Shown piece after piece: positions 11,060 through 24,241 of a stretch of DNA of 64,000 bases (the first letter of the stretch is position 1; each line of letters begins with the position of its first letter). A program made the position numbers and the translations under genes. The notes under the pieces are model-generated. The model was not told the origin of the DNA and ran no database searches. It saw nothing but the letters and a program-made list of their open reading frames with translations. The stretch lies in the NCBI GenBank assembly GCA_023105745.1, contig JALGQZ010000003.1, forward strand, positions 44,230,185 to 44,294,184, in the 5' to 3' direction. The DNA comes from Austropuccinia psidii (lineage: Eukaryota > Basidiomycota > Pucciniomycetes > Pucciniales > Sphaerophragmiaceae).

Positions 11060-14000
11060 GGAAAAGATTATTCTAAATCCAAAATTGAGGAGTATTACTA
11101 TAACAAGACTTAGTGGGTAAGAGGAATTATTGAAAGAGATATTACAATTAAGCTAAAAGCTGTTTATAAAGGAATATAAGATGACTAGACTATAGCCTCA
11201 GTATAATTGAATAAAAAAGCCAAGTAATTAGGGTATTAAATAAAGAATTTTTCTTCAGTGTATAAATCAAGATACAAGAAGATGTAAGTATATAAAATAG
11301 CCTGATAACAGAGATTGAAGTGAATACCATTTGGCTTATTGATGAAAATTCATGATTTTGGTGAGACCTTTGATTTTATTTCTCCTTGATACATGGAAGA
11401 ATATTTTATTTTCAGAAGGATAGTACCTTTATTTACTGGCAAGAATCTGTAAAGAAAGTACAAGATGATGAAAAGGGAGATTTTCCTTTGGAACAGATCT
11501 ACTAAGGGATATCAAGACTAAAAAATTTGCGTTTGAAAAAGGGAAATATTTATGAACCAAAAAATCTGAAATTCCACCATTAAAATATTTTTATTTGGAA
11601 AAACACCTTACCATAGACAGGTATATTTTAAGGCTGATCTCATTACCAAATATTTTTTTTGAAAAAAGAATCATTTGAGATAACTCAAGCAATATTATTA
11701 TTGAAAAAATATAGAAAATTAAGTTAAAATACATATAAAATTTATAACTGAAAAGTTGGACCTTTTCACAGAATACCATAGCAATCCTATCCCACGACAA
11801 GAAGATATTGAATTATATAGAGGAACTTCAGGTGTTATAATTGGTTCAGGTTTCTTATCTCACTGATGAAAATACCATATTATTTGTCAAGGCTTTATAT
11901 GAAAAGCAATATCCGGTACCACGCCAATGTATACATAATTCCCCACGCTATGAAGAGGATAATATTATTTCTATTAAAGTAATGAATTTAAACGCTATTT
12001 AAAATAAGAAAAACATAATTTCTTCTTCTTTTGCAAATGATTGAAGTTCTTCAAATTTCCAAAAATAAATCGACTTATTCACAGTAATAATCTGCACTAC
12101 AGATGGAATTTGGCCTATTTTTCCTGGGATGAAATGGTAATGGGGTTTCAATTTCACAAATATAACATATTTTTGGGTTATAATATGGAGGTATGTTTTT
12201 GTATAATTTTAGGTTCATTAAATACATTCCTGGATTAAAAAAAGGTTCATATCATGGCCAAGTTATCAGAAACATCTTGAAACACCCCAGAGATTATTGT
12301 ATTTGTTGATGGCACAGCCATACCACTTAGTCAGACACCAGAACGTGGTGTGAATCACTATTTTGATTCTTGGAAAAAGTTTTATCCTTTATTTTTAGCT
12401 TAATAATAAAATTAATAGATTTTTTGGTTAGATATTTGGTTTCATGACAGTGTATTTGTGAAATTAACAAGAATTTTGTATCTGTTCATGAAGGATATCA
12501 ATTCTATTTCCATTGATCTTGGGTCTTCAAAAGAATGATGATTTTTTACGAGTCGACTAAGCAATTCAGAAAAAATTGATATGTCCTAGCCAATTCGGCA
12601 GATGCAAGAACATGCTAGGTTGAACCTACCTATCATCTTCACCTTGCTTGAAGCTATAAATAATTTGAAGTCTAATGAATACCTAGAATTTTCAAAATTC
12701 AAATGGAGTAAGCAATTGAGCTTATGAAAGGAATATGGTCATAAATCCATTAGATGTTTAATAAACTTAGGAAGATAAAACATTTTTCAGCTAAATGAAT
12801 GTGTAGTTTTTTGTGTGATTTTACACGATATTCTTGCTGGTATGAAAGACATTTGGATAGAAATATACAATGAAGAAGATGAAAACTAGGAAAATGTAAT
12901 TTTCGAGGAGGGTGATGGCCATTTTTAAAATCAAAGTTCACAGTATCTAGTGCGGCCAACAAAAATTGGGTATATTTATAATATTTATTTTATTGTGTAA
13001 TATATTTTTATTTTTTCATTTGATAAATATTGAAAAACAGTTTTTTTAGAGAGTCAAAAGACACACATATACATAAGTAGTATAGATGATAAAACAGTCT
13101 TATTTAGAGCCAGAAGAACGATACTACATATGAGGAATATATCTAACATAGAAATCACTATCAATTATTTTTTCCAAGCCACCTCTTCCATTTCTTTGAA
13201 GACACTTGCTAAGCTCAAAGGAATCTGAGTTGAGAGTCGTAAACAAGTATTAATTTTACCATTTAGTGAAGGTAAAGATTTATAAAAATACTTTTATTAA
13301 TTCCAGATATTTTCAACAGCACCATAACATCTTGAGAAATCAAATAAAAAGTCTTAATAAGGGGGAAAAACCCCTTCTTTAGCTTGAAGGGATTTTTACA
13401 AAATATTCCCATTAAGTTTTCTGGTTGGAAGCCATAGAAAAAAATGCTGATTTTGTTTCATAATTATCTTCATGTGGGAAGTTGAATCTTTTTCAGAAGT
13501 AAAGGTGAGATTTAATGTAAATTGCAATGGTGCATTTTCTTCATTACATGTCTTGTGACTTATTCCTGGTGCTTTAAGAATTTTTAATTAATTCTCTAAA
13601 TTGGTAAACCATCTTTCTCCTAAGAATCTTTCAATGACAGAGAGTTTCTCTTGATTTTTTTGAATCTTGGAATTTAGGCCATATTTACCAATAATTCTAT
13701 TCTTTGTTGATGATTTTCTCCGACTTGAAGAATAAATAATTTCAGATATTAATGATAAATTGTTTTGATTTTAGATATAAGATTGGTAGTTCTAAAAAAA
13801 TAATGAGAAATGAACTTTTTGAAGAAGGAGAAATTTCTGAAAATGGAGTGAAACATGCTAAATCAATTAAATATTTCTCTTATAAATCTGAAACAAAGAA
13901 TTTCTGCTTAAAAAATGAATATCTAACTTTTTTATGATTTAATTAAAAGAAATTTCAAATAGAGGGATTAAAAAAGAAGGGTGAGCATGTTTCTAAATAG

Positions 14001-15149
14001 TTTCAAATCACCAAATTTGAAGACTTCTTGATGACGGTTATTGGATAAATTATTCTTCTTGCTAAATTCCTGGAAATTTTGTCTCTATGAGAAAGACCCA
14101 TTCGGAATTTGAAGTAAGAGAAAGGGGGTGGGACGCAAAAATAGTAGACATGTAGATGATATGCAGAAAAACATCAGGCTGTTAATTTGAAAAACGCCGT
14201 TTGAAAGATAGAGCTTGGACTTGAACTTCCTGAAGTGAGGTTTTGATTTCTTATGAGTTGTATTTGGAATGAAGGGTTGAAGATGATCACACTGGCTGTT
14301 ACTCAAGAATCAATTAGCAAATAATTCTGAATCTCAACTCTAAGTAACATTAATCTCAATAATAAATCAGAAATTATAATTCACTTTTTTTATATTCTCA
14401 GTTTATATACACCTTGCCATGCTCATGTCAATCATAACAACATCAAAGGTATTCACAGGGTACGCTGAAATTTTGTTTGGATAAAAAGAAGAATAAAATA
14501 CTCAATAATCAAAAATTGGAAAAATCAAGTATGGGTGATTATTGTAAATAACTTGTAGTTTTCTAGCGAGAAAGATTTGATAAATAAAACAAGTATCGTT
14601 ATAATAAAAAGTATTATACATTATTCCAAACTCATCTGAAACACATTAACTCCTCTACAACCTATTAAAAACCAAAAATATTCAGAATATTTTCAATGAA
14701 ATAAAATATCTCCTATTTTTTCCAAATCCGAAACTGGCTTATTTGATGAGATGAATGCCATCATGATATCATGGCATTTTTTATGAGAAACAAGCGCTCT
14801 ATCTTTCCATTTTTCTTGAAATTTATAATTTAACCCAGCCTGAATATTCTTGTTTTAAAATTACATCTACTCCTTCTTTCCTTATAAATGAGTCTCTGAT
14901 TCCCTTTCCCTTATATTACTTTTGAAATTTTCTCAACTATTATCTTGATTTAATTCCATTTCAATATCTATTTTTACCATTTCAACTGTTCCATTTCAGA
15001 TTAATATTATAATGTAGCACAGGAAAGCCAAAATCATCTTCATACACAGATATAGATAAGTAATGTATTACCTTCTTCCTGAGAATTGACTAATTCCTCA
15101 GTGTCAAAATTAATTATTATTTTTTATTATGACTTGTAGAATTGAGATT
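11060..15149. other. Degraded AT-rich intergenic DNA
   Basis: There is no convincing gene here. All frames are short and stop-rich, except for the transposase-like fragment at 12281-12538 listed separately. Homopolymer runs and AT-rich spacer dominate. Confidence 0.6.
12281..12538 (+). pseudogene. Possible PIF/Harbinger-type transposase relic
   Basis: One frame reads FVDGTAIPLSQTPE followed by HYFDSWKKFYPL, then a run of stops (12404-12421). The same frame then gives DIWFHDSVFVKLTRILYLF from 12431. A VDGT motif followed about 40-60 residues later by HDSxVF resembles the first two catalytic aspartates of the DDE_Tnp_4 (Harbinger) fold. The third acidic residue, the ends and any terminal repeats were not found. 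The match rests on two short motifs, so chance similarity is possible. Confidence 0.35.
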
Positions 15150-16260
15150 ATCAATTATTGAGTTTTACAACTATGGAAATTAATGCCCTTTGGATCCAAG
15201 TATGGCCATTATTTTTAATTGAAAATTTAACAAAATCTGGCCATATCCATCATCATTGGCCAATTTGGCCAGATATATCTTTTTTGGTCAAATTGTCCCT
15301 TTCATCATCTGGGGCCAACCTGGACCCTCCACCAACCCAAGTACATCCTTGGCTGCTTTTGGTAATTTCCCATACATAAAGGTAAATTTATCCCAAATGG
15401 AGGTATTGGGACTTTTAAGCTTTAAATACAGTTTTGTGCATTTTGCACTTATATGCCATTTCCCATAAAAAAAATGAAAAATATTTCCAGATTTGAATAT
15501 TGGGATATTTGGGGATCATTTTCCAGCTTTTGTGCATTTTGAACAAATACAGTTTTAAGACTGTATAGGCTAGGTTTGGAAAAGAGCCCCCAAAATGGCC
15601 AAAACAATAGAAAGGACCCTGAAGCCATCAGACTCAACCTTTTGCCACTTTTTTAAAGGAAATATTCCATAAGAATGTTGGAAAAATTCCTCCTTCAATA
15701 ACCAGAAGTGCTATAAATGGTGTTATACACCATTATGCACCTTTTTTTACCATCAATCCAATTGTGAAAAACTCAAGGGGCCATACTTCAAATTCAGAAA
15801 TACCTTTCTATTACTCAAGGAATAATATCATCAGGAGTATCAATAAGGTACAAATGAAAAGTGTTTTGCCTCAATAATAATCACCTCATCTATAAGGAAT
15901 TGATTGTTTTCAAATATGCAGTATTCCCCCAAGGGAATAATTTAATGTTTAATTCCAAGGGTTATCCAAGAGGAAGTTCCAAATTGGCTTTCAAGCTTCA
16001 ATGCTCCATCAATACACCTTGGAAACCAAGCTCATTAAATACAGTCTCTTCCCATAGAGGCCTATATTTAAACAACAGTTACTAAGAAGGGTATTCAACC
16101 CAGTTAATTTCCCAATTTTGCAAGGCATATGTTCCCTCAAGCAGTCAAATACAGCTTCAAGGTTTCATACAGATCAATTTCAGCCTGAATAATCAAAGCT
16201 ATCAGCTTTACACATATACCAGCCTCCTTTTCAGCCACAGTTTTTTACCCCCAGTTAATT
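15150..16260. other. Compositionally distinct block, possible LTR relic
   Basis: This block is less AT-rich than its surroundings, with repeated words such as TTTGTGCATTTTG (two copies, around 15434 and 15532), GGCCA clusters and TATAAATGG near 15713. It has no coding frame I trust. It looks like a non-coding transposon part, but I found neither clear ends nor a target duplication. Confidence 0.25.
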
Positions 16261-18463
16261 AATCTACTAGGATTTTATTCTATCTTTTTTTCTCTAATTC
16301 TTTGTGGTTTTCCAAGCGAGGTCCTTGCTTACTAATCTCCAGGCCACTCTTGTAGTTATAAAGAGCCCCTGTGACATTGAAGCAATTTTCTTGTATGAAA
16401 TACATCAAATTTATGGAGAATTTAGAATTGTTTTTGCAAAGATGATTCTGAAGTAAAATTAATTTGAACATTCTGCTTTTACTCTGAGCCTTGAATCTAT
16501 GAAAATTCAAACAGAAATCAAATAAGTCACCACTGTGTCTTAAGTACTAATTTCTTAAAGCTGGTTACAATCAGAATCAGTATCATTCATATTTCTGACA
16601 GAGTTTGTGTTACAATCATAATAAATCAACTCTGGATTAAATATTGTCTCCCAGTTAATTGGTGCCTCAAATTCAGATAGTGGTTTTGTATTTTCATTTG
16701 CCTCAAGGATGGAATTAATTTATTGGTATTAAGGACAAAATAATTACATTTCATATCAAATACTATATATTCCCTTGTACTCATCATTTTTTTTGATTAC
16801 ATACCCAGCTGAATTTCCTAAGCTGTGTGCCTTCATATATTTTTTTTATGTCCAAAAATTATCTTGTATCTTTTTGACTATGGGCTTTTTCTTTTATTTT
16901 GATTCTGTTTTTAATCTTTTTGACATACTGTTGAATAAGTTAGCTCAATTTCTGGAGGGAATCCGATATGTGTAACATCATATACATCAAAGAATGAATT
17001 GTAGTTAAGCTTTTTTTGAATCAAAGCTGTAATAATATCATACTAACTTAACTTTAGCTGAGTAGTAGGGAATTTCTTGATAAAAAATTTGGTTTGTAAA
17101 TTTTTTTATAAGGATTATAGATTTTGAATATTGGTGAACAAATATTTGTGATATCAGGGGAGAATTCATTTTTTTTGGTTTTGTGATTAGTGGGAGGTCA
17201 AGAGGAGGGTTTTACTTTCTGAAATGATTGAAAATAGTTGTTTTTGTTGCGTAGTCTTGATACCCCTTTTCAAAATAGCTCTATTGTTTGACAGAAAAAA
17301 TTAATTTCTTAGAAAATGCAGGTTTGGATGGTTTCTGATAGCCCTTATTATACATTTAATAGTGAATAAACAAATCATCCTGAATAGTGAATAAAGTTAG
17401 AGTTTCTTTGAAAAAAATAAGTATAGGTTTTCATAGAGATAAATGAGCTTCAGAAAGAGGCTAAAGTTTGGGGTTAGCTATATACTGAGTGGCTTAGGGA
17501 GTTTGTTGATGTGAAATATTTGACATGATAATTAGAGCTTTTAATCTCTGATAAAAGTTCTTCCTACTGAATTTCCTTCATCCTAAGATTGAATATTGAA
17601 GATTATTAGCCCAATTTAACCCCTAGAAGTGATCTCACAAGCAAATCCTAATCTTCAGATAGCCAAAATCTGGATAAAAAAATTCATGTTTTCATGATTT
17701 TATATAATGAATTATTCTTCAGCCAGATATAGATTGGAGTCTTTTTGATGCGCTTCAAGCCATAAAGATATATATGATACATCTACTGATTGTTTGAGGA
17801 TAAATTTAAAATTTGAAATGTGAATGACTAGTAATTCATTATCATTGGAAATTTATGTGAATTCATATTATTGAATATTGATAGAAAAGGCACAAAAATC
17901 TAAGAGTAATTGGAAAATTTATAATTTATGAAAAAACCAGCTCATAATCACATTAACAAAAAACAAAATCAGAAATAAAACATCCCTATTAATAAAAAGA
18001 GCTCAAAGTGTCATTATAAAGCAATTAACCCACAGATAGATAAGATAAAATAATATATATCCATTTTTAATGCACTTATATTATATGAATATACAGGGAA
18101 TTATGATTCAAAGTAAAAGAATAGATACTTAAATAAATTAGGATTAATTTTTTTATAGATTCTATGCATCCTGAATCATATGTAGAAACCTATTCAGCTT
18201 TCCAGCATATTTTGAAAGCTGTATTAATAAGTACAATAAATGAGGAGAAGAAAAATTCAAACCTAACAAAGCGCTTTGAGAATAAAAGTCTTGAGCATGT
18301 AAGTGGAGATCAATTATTAAATATTGAAATTTGAAATATAATAGGAACTTAATACACAGAATGCATGATAAGAAATTATCAGAGACGATCATAATATTTA
18401 GCCAATGAAGTAAAAGATAGGTTTTTTTTACCCATACATATAAAGGTTAGCTTACTTGAAGAT
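16261..18463. other. Degraded DNA with minor open-frame fragments
   Basis: Mostly AT-rich spacer. On the minus strand 16719-16555 is an open 54-codon stretch (EFEAPINWETIFNPELIYYD and a DTDSD tail), and 16510-16280 is another short frame (GALYNYKSGLEISKQGP). They may be pieces of one decayed coding region. I recognise neither and they could be chance. Confidence 0.25.
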
Positions 18464-20257
18464 TTTAAATTGTGGATATGAAACTTTGATTAAAGATCAA
18501 GTACTTTTGCTGTCCTCTGAGTTTGTATAAGGTACAATTCAATTAAAAATAGTAAAATTTAAGAGTTTTAAGAGGTCCCACACCACATTTATTGTTTTAA
18601 ATTTATAGGCATAAAACAATAGTATTATAAAGATTTGTTGTTTTTACAACAATAAAGGTTTATCCAAAAATACTCTACAAGAGATATTCAAGGCTGCAAA
18701 ACAAATTTCTTCAAGAGAAATTTCAATTGGAATTAATTGGGAAAAGAAATGCAGACAATTAATATAGGAACAGAGTCTTTCAAAGTATTATTAAAGAGAA
18801 AAAATGCCCAAAAGTGATCAGAGTGAATTTGGAAACAAAGTGACAAAATTAACAGTGATGAAAGATGCTTTAATTCACTTATGGTGTGGTTCAAGGGTAA
18901 AGATGATTATAAAAGTTACAAACAATGATTATGATGTTTTTAAACATGCTTAAAATGTTAAAAACTATATAAAAAGGGTGGTTGGAATATTTCATTGATT
19001 GGCTGAAAAGTGTTTAAACTAATTATAAAAGTTAAAGATTCTAACATGAAGAGAAAAAGGGGGAAAAGAAAAGATTCTTTTATAGCCACCAATTTTCTTA
19101 CTCAAAAAGTAAAATTTACTCTTTTCAGCCGTGAAAAATACTCTTACAACAGAAAATTCAATTATGGCATCATTGAAACCTGGTTTGGACCAAAAAGGGC
19201 TGGTTTCAGCCATTTTGGTCCCTTAAATCAGCTATTGCTATAGTAATACCTAGCTCCAAGCCTTCAAAACGGGTAGGAATGTGTGTAAGAAACTTTGAAA
19301 CCAGCTAAAGCAGTTTTTAATAAGATTTTTTTAGCTAAAGGGTAGTTTTACTCTCTTGGAAACAGTTAAAACTACCCTGGTTGGTATCAAAACCTCATCA
19401 TCAATTGAGTCACAGACCCTATGACTCAAATACAGGCCAAAAGTGATGAGCTTTTGCATGAATGTTGACAGCTCACACCTGTCTGAAAAGAATTTGGGGT
19501 AGTCTAGAAACCTTGGAACCAAAACTCCTTTCACCCCCAGAGTTAATGTTTCCAATTTATTTTTTATTTTAATTCCTCATCATGTATTATACTTGTAATT
19601 TACATGGGTACTTCAATTGAGTTTTTACAGTACAAAACTGTAATAATTGATACCTCATATGTAAATCAAAGTTCATGTATGTAATACATGTGCACAGTTT
19701 GACATTTTGATTGAAAATACTTCAATTCCTAATAAATTCTAAACTACACACCACACCTCAATTTTAACACAATACTTGATGGTTAACACCACATGTGTTT
19801 TGAGTTAATTCAAGTTTTTGAGGATTTTCAATTTTCATACAGAAAATACTAGAAATGTCATTTAAGCTTATTTAGAGTTGAGTTATGGAAATCTCACCCA
19901 GAGCTGACACCACCTTATTTTTTATGGAGAATCCAATGGTGAAATGACTTTCTTAAATTGAAATATTGGATCAAAAGTTATAACAAATTTTGTTCAACTT
20001 TTTTCCAGAAATATTTTTGTTAAAAATTTATTTTTACTTAATTTTTTCAAGTAAAAATGTATTTTCAAAATTTTAAATTTCAATGTCATTTTAATTTTAA
20101 ATTATAATCAAAGTTTTCATCGCAAATATTAATTTAATTCTTTATTTATATTTTAACATTGATTTTTATAATATAAATAAATTTATTTATTTATAATTAT
20201 AACATGATTTGACATTTGTGGTGCTTTGGGTATGTAAAAATACATCTAAGCGTCACA
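18464..20257 (-). repeat. 3' LTR of element 4
   Basis: Aligns along its length with the element 1 LTR from TGTGGATATGAAACTTTG (18471) to CGTCACA (20257). The first bases are decayed (TTTAAAT for TGTAAGG), so the left edge is uncertain by several bases. The ACACCACATGTGGTGT palindrome survives only in part. Confidence 0.8.
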
Positions 20258-21994
20258 TTCCCTCCCCCTAAGAACAAATATTACTTTGTAATATTGTTAT
20301 TTCTAGTATTTCAGAATCTTCTGAGAAGCTTGGTAGCTTCAGGTATGTCCTTTCATGCAAAGTATTCATCTTCACCAGTTGAGTCACTGTACCTGACAAG
20401 CTATTATCTTACTTTCTTGGTTCTTGATTTCCTTTCTTTGAGAACCTTGGTAATCTTCTTAAGAACAAATGTTACAACAGGAGATATATTCTGGGGAACT
20501 TTGTTTCTCAAGGGGAATTTTTGGCACCACTAGATTTTCAAGGCTTAATAAAGCTTAATGTAAATCTAGGATTCTTATTACTAAGTTCCTCAGACAATTC
20601 TACTTCAACAGAATTTTCCCCATGAAGGGCTTTTATGACTAAAGGTCCTGAAAAGAAGTCTTTGATATTTTTGCATCCCTCAATGTTATTGAAGTTATTT
20701 TTAGATACAAGTACTAAATCTCATACCTTGAAGTCTGGAGTAGCATGTAACTTGTCTCATTTATCTTTGGAATATGCAAATGAGTATTCCATGAATCTTA
20801 CTGTATGCTTCCTAGCTTTATCTAGAATTCCTTTGAGTCTAGAAGCTGTGGGATGTATCTCTACCAAATATTTCCTCAAGGAATCTTGGGTTAGTCTGGG
20901 ATTCCATCCTTTTTCTAGAATAGAAGGAGTTTGATTGGTACTGGCAAGAATGGAAGTTTTATATGATAATTCCAGGGAAGGCAGAAGGGTACATCAATAA
21001 TGGGCAAATTAATCACAATCTTTGAGCTCTAGGCCATATGCACAAAGTATTCTGACCATATCTTCTAAAGTTTGGATCATTCTTTCAGCCAGACCATAAG
21101 CTTGTGGGTGGTAAGCTGTAGATAAGGATAACTTTGTTGCAAATAACTGGTGAAGGTTTGTCCATAGTGGTGAGGTGAGTTTAGGATCCCTGTAACTAGT
21201 TATGTTTGTGAATATTCCAGTCCATGATACTACTATGTTCCATATCAGAAGAGCTGTATCCATGGCTGTATCATCTTTGCAACATGGCAAAAAGATTGGA
21301 GTCTTACTGAACCTGTCAACAATCACTAGAAAATAATGATAGCTTTTGTCACCTCCTGATGGTAGGCCAGTTACCCAATCCATATAAAAGATTTCCCAAG
21401 GTCTACTGGGCTCTTAGATTTTGATCATATTTTCAAGTGTTTTGCCAATGCATTTGTTTTCCTTTTGGCATCTTTCACAGGTCTTACAATATTCTGAAAC
21501 AACCTTTTGCCACATTGGCTACCCTATGCAGGTCTCGATCTTCTCCTTTGTTCTGTCCTCAGAACGTTTTCCTCAGAAGGGACTGTCATGGTATTCTTTC
21601 AATACAAGATTTATTAAGGACCTGTCTACAACTGTAATCACACATGTGTGCGTGGTTCTATGGTAGATTATTTCGTAAAGTAAATGAAAGATTCCTTCAT
21701 CATATCAATTTTTCCATATTTAATCCAAGGAATGTATCAAAGAGTTATCTTTAGAATACTTATTAAGAAATTGGAATAGTATGATAAAATTATTATCTTG
21801 AGTATAGCTTTTCCTAACTTTTTCAAAAAAGTTAGTGTTAAGATCTGTAACACTGATTCCTTCTATTGGAGTTTATGGGGAAGCCTCTTCTGGAAAATAG
21901 GCAGGATTATCAATGTTATTTGGCAAAGATAATCTGTTTAGTTCATCTTCATTGTTGTGAATATTTACATATTTGTGTACAGTGGTCATTTTAA
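20258..21994 (-). pseudogene. Pol fragment of element 4: RNase H end, integrase, chromodomain
   Basis: Reading toward lower coordinates, remnants of the integrase zinc finger (21670-21420) come first. Next is the catalytic core with [11 protein letters not shown] and the STAYHPQAYGLAERM segment (21383-21009, the longest open piece). The IN C-terminal region and a chromodomain (about 20540-20280) follow. Stops and indels occur throughout, for example SDRDPKF has become SYRDPKL. Many lesions in a short span make this older than elements 1-3. Confidence 0.8.
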
Positions 21995-23021
21995 AGCACC
22001 ATCTCTATGCTATTTCCTAGGAATATTTCCCAATTAGACCATACACATTTGTTGATGTGTATAGAGTTGTCAATTGATTCTCTATTATTTCATTTCAAAA
22101 GGCTATTTGGATTTCCTGGTGATTATATTTCTGATACTTTGATGTAATTGTAACAGTCTTTAAGTATTATATCTCAACATTTTTTGTAAGAGGTTTCCCC
22201 TTGAAATTCCATATTCATTGATTTAATTCATGGACAATAAGGAAATTGGGAAAATGAATTGGATTTTTTCCATCCACTGTAGAAAATCAGATTACAGGAG
22301 AAATAAGTCAATATTCCATTTAATAATAATAGATCTGAAGCCTTATATCTCCATAGTTTTCCATGAGGCTTCCCCCTGCACCTGCATATACGAAATTTTA
22401 TTGCTAAAAAAACCAGAGTATTTGGCAGGTAAATTAGCCCTTTTTTAGTTCCCTGAGTAAATGTAGATTATCAGGGAAATATCAGTTACGCTTCAATGAA
22501 AGAGTATTAATTTTTAAGCCTTATATCTCCGCATTTTCTTAAAAGGTTTCCACCTGCGCCACCATATTGCTTTATTTTTGTTAGCGAACAAAAATGACAT
22601 TTAGAAAAATGATTGTCTTTTTTTAGCTCACTGAGAAATGTGTATAATCAGGGAAGATATTATATGCTTTAATTAAATAACTAGAATCTTAGAACCTAAC
22701 AGATCAAAATCTCAGCAAGAGGTTTCCCTCTGCATTGCCATATACAGTGATTTTCATTGATAGACAAACCAGTGCATTTGGAAAATGAATTAGCTGGCTT
22801 TCAGCTCTCTATGTTTAGGTAAATGCTCAGAGAAATGAGTGTTACTCTTTCATGAAAGAGTAATAATAAATTTGAAACCTCATATCAAATGATTTTTTTA
22901 AGATATTTTCTCGCATGAAACAGTATACATTAATTTAAATTAATGTAAAAGTATGGAAATTATCTGGAAATTCAGCTGCGTTTTGATTTATATTGAAGTG
23001 TCTGTGATTCTTCTTAATAAT
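21995..23021. repeat. Decayed tandem satellite, about 176-bp period (left block)
   Basis: A diverged unit recurs with landmarks CCTTATATCTCC, AGGTTTCCCC, TGC...CCATAT and CTGAGAAATG. The AGGTTTCC landmark occurs near 22018 (weak), 22191, 22366, 22543, 22720 and 22900 (weak), giving spacings of about 173-180 bp. Individual units differ greatly but the spacing is kept. Element 2 is inserted at 23021, and similar text seems to resume on its other side. Confidence 0.7.
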
Positions 23022-23486
23022 TGTGAGCCTTAGAGGTAATTTCATATACCCAAAAGACCACAAATATAAAAAATAACATATTAATATAAATAAAAGAAAT
23101 TTATTTATATTATTAAAATAAAAATCAAAATATAAATATAAAATTATATTAAAAATAAAAAATTAATTACATTTTAAAAATAAAAATACATTAAATTTTA
23201 TAAGTATAAAATTACATTTATACTTGAAAAAATTAGGTAAAAATGAAATTTTAACAAAACTGTGAAAAAATAAATAAATTTGGAAAAAAGTTAAATAAAA
23301 ATTATTATAACTTTTTATCCAATAAATAAATACATAAAAATTATTTCACCATTGGATTCCTCATAAAAAATCAGGTGTGGTCACCTCTGAGTGAAATACT
23401 TGTAACTCAACTCTAAATAAGCTTAAATTAATTTTTAAGTATTTTCAATACAAAATTTGAAAATCCTCAAAACCTTAATTTAATTC

Positions 23487-23502
23487 ACACCACATGTGGT
23501 GT
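23487..23502. promoter_or_regulatory. Perfect 16-bp palindrome in U3
   Basis: ACACCACATGTGGTGT equals its own reverse complement and contains an E-box-like CACATGTG core. It is intact in the LTRs of elements 1 and 2 and decayed in element 4. A protein-binding operator or a cruciform-prone site are both possible. Confidence 0.55.
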
Positions 23503-23571
23503 TAACCATCAAATTTTGTGTTAAAATTGAGGTGTTGTGTTTAGTTTAGAAGTTATGAGGAATTGAAGTAT

Positions 23572-23593
23572 TTTCAATTGAATTCAATTGAAA
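23572..23593. promoter_or_regulatory. Perfect 22-bp palindrome in U3
   Basis: A perfect inverted repeat with core CAATTGAATTCAATTG, extended by TTT and AAA. The same sequence is in the element 1 LTRs (1816-1837). It lies about 70 bp from the other palindrome, so the two may form one paired regulatory site. Confidence 0.55.
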
Positions 23594-24234
23594 TGTCAAA
23601 ATGTGCGCATGTATTACATAAGTGAACTTTGATTTACATATGAGGTGTCAATTATTACTGTATTGTACTGTACAATTGAATTGAATTACATATGTAAATT
23701 ATAAGTATAATATATGATGAGGAATTAAAGGAAAAATAAATTGGAAAGATTAAATTTGGGGGGGAAAAGGAACTCCAGCTCTAAGGGGGAGCTAGACCCC
23801 CAAAATCCTTTCTGACAGGCGTGGGATGTCAAAATTCACGCAAACGTTCATCACTTTTGGCCTGGAATTGAGTCACAGGGTCTGTGGACTCAATTGATGA
23901 TGAGGTTTTGATACCAACTGGGGTAGTTTTAGCTGTTGCCAAGAGGGTAAAACTACCCTTAAGATAAAACAATCATAATAAAAACAGTTTTAACTGGTTT
24001 TTTTCGCCTCTGACACACATTCTGACGTGTTTTGAAGGCTCTAGGACTGGTATTGCTATAGTAATGGCTGATTTAAGGGTCTAAAATGGCTAAAAATGGC
24101 TAAAAATGGCTTAAACCAGCCCTTTTTGGTCTAAACCAGGGTTCAATGATGCCATAATTGGCTTTTCTGTTGTCAGACTGTTTTTCACGACTGACAAGAG
24201 TAAAATTTACTTTTGGAGTAAGAGAATTGATGGC

Positions 24235-24241
24235 TATAAAA
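24235..24241 (+). promoter_or_regulatory. Probable LTR promoter TATA box
   Basis: TATAAAA in GGCTATAAAAGAATG, the only strong TATA box in sense within the second half of the LTR. It is conserved in both elements 1 and 2. Transcription would be expected to begin about 25-35 bp downstream, which would mark the U3/R border. Confidence 0.5.

Larger units (their letters stand above)
18464..21994 (-). mobile_element. Gypsy element 4, old and truncated
   Basis: A diverged relative of element 1 in the same orientation. It keeps the 3' LTR (about 18464-20257), a polypurine tract (CCCTCCCCCTA on the plus strand from 20261) and the C-terminal half of pol. Similarity stops near 21994, inside the RNase H region. 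Reverse transcriptase, Gag, ORF1 and the 5' LTR are missing. The broken edge lies directly against the 176-bp satellite. No target duplication can be seen because one end is lost. Confidence 0.85.
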
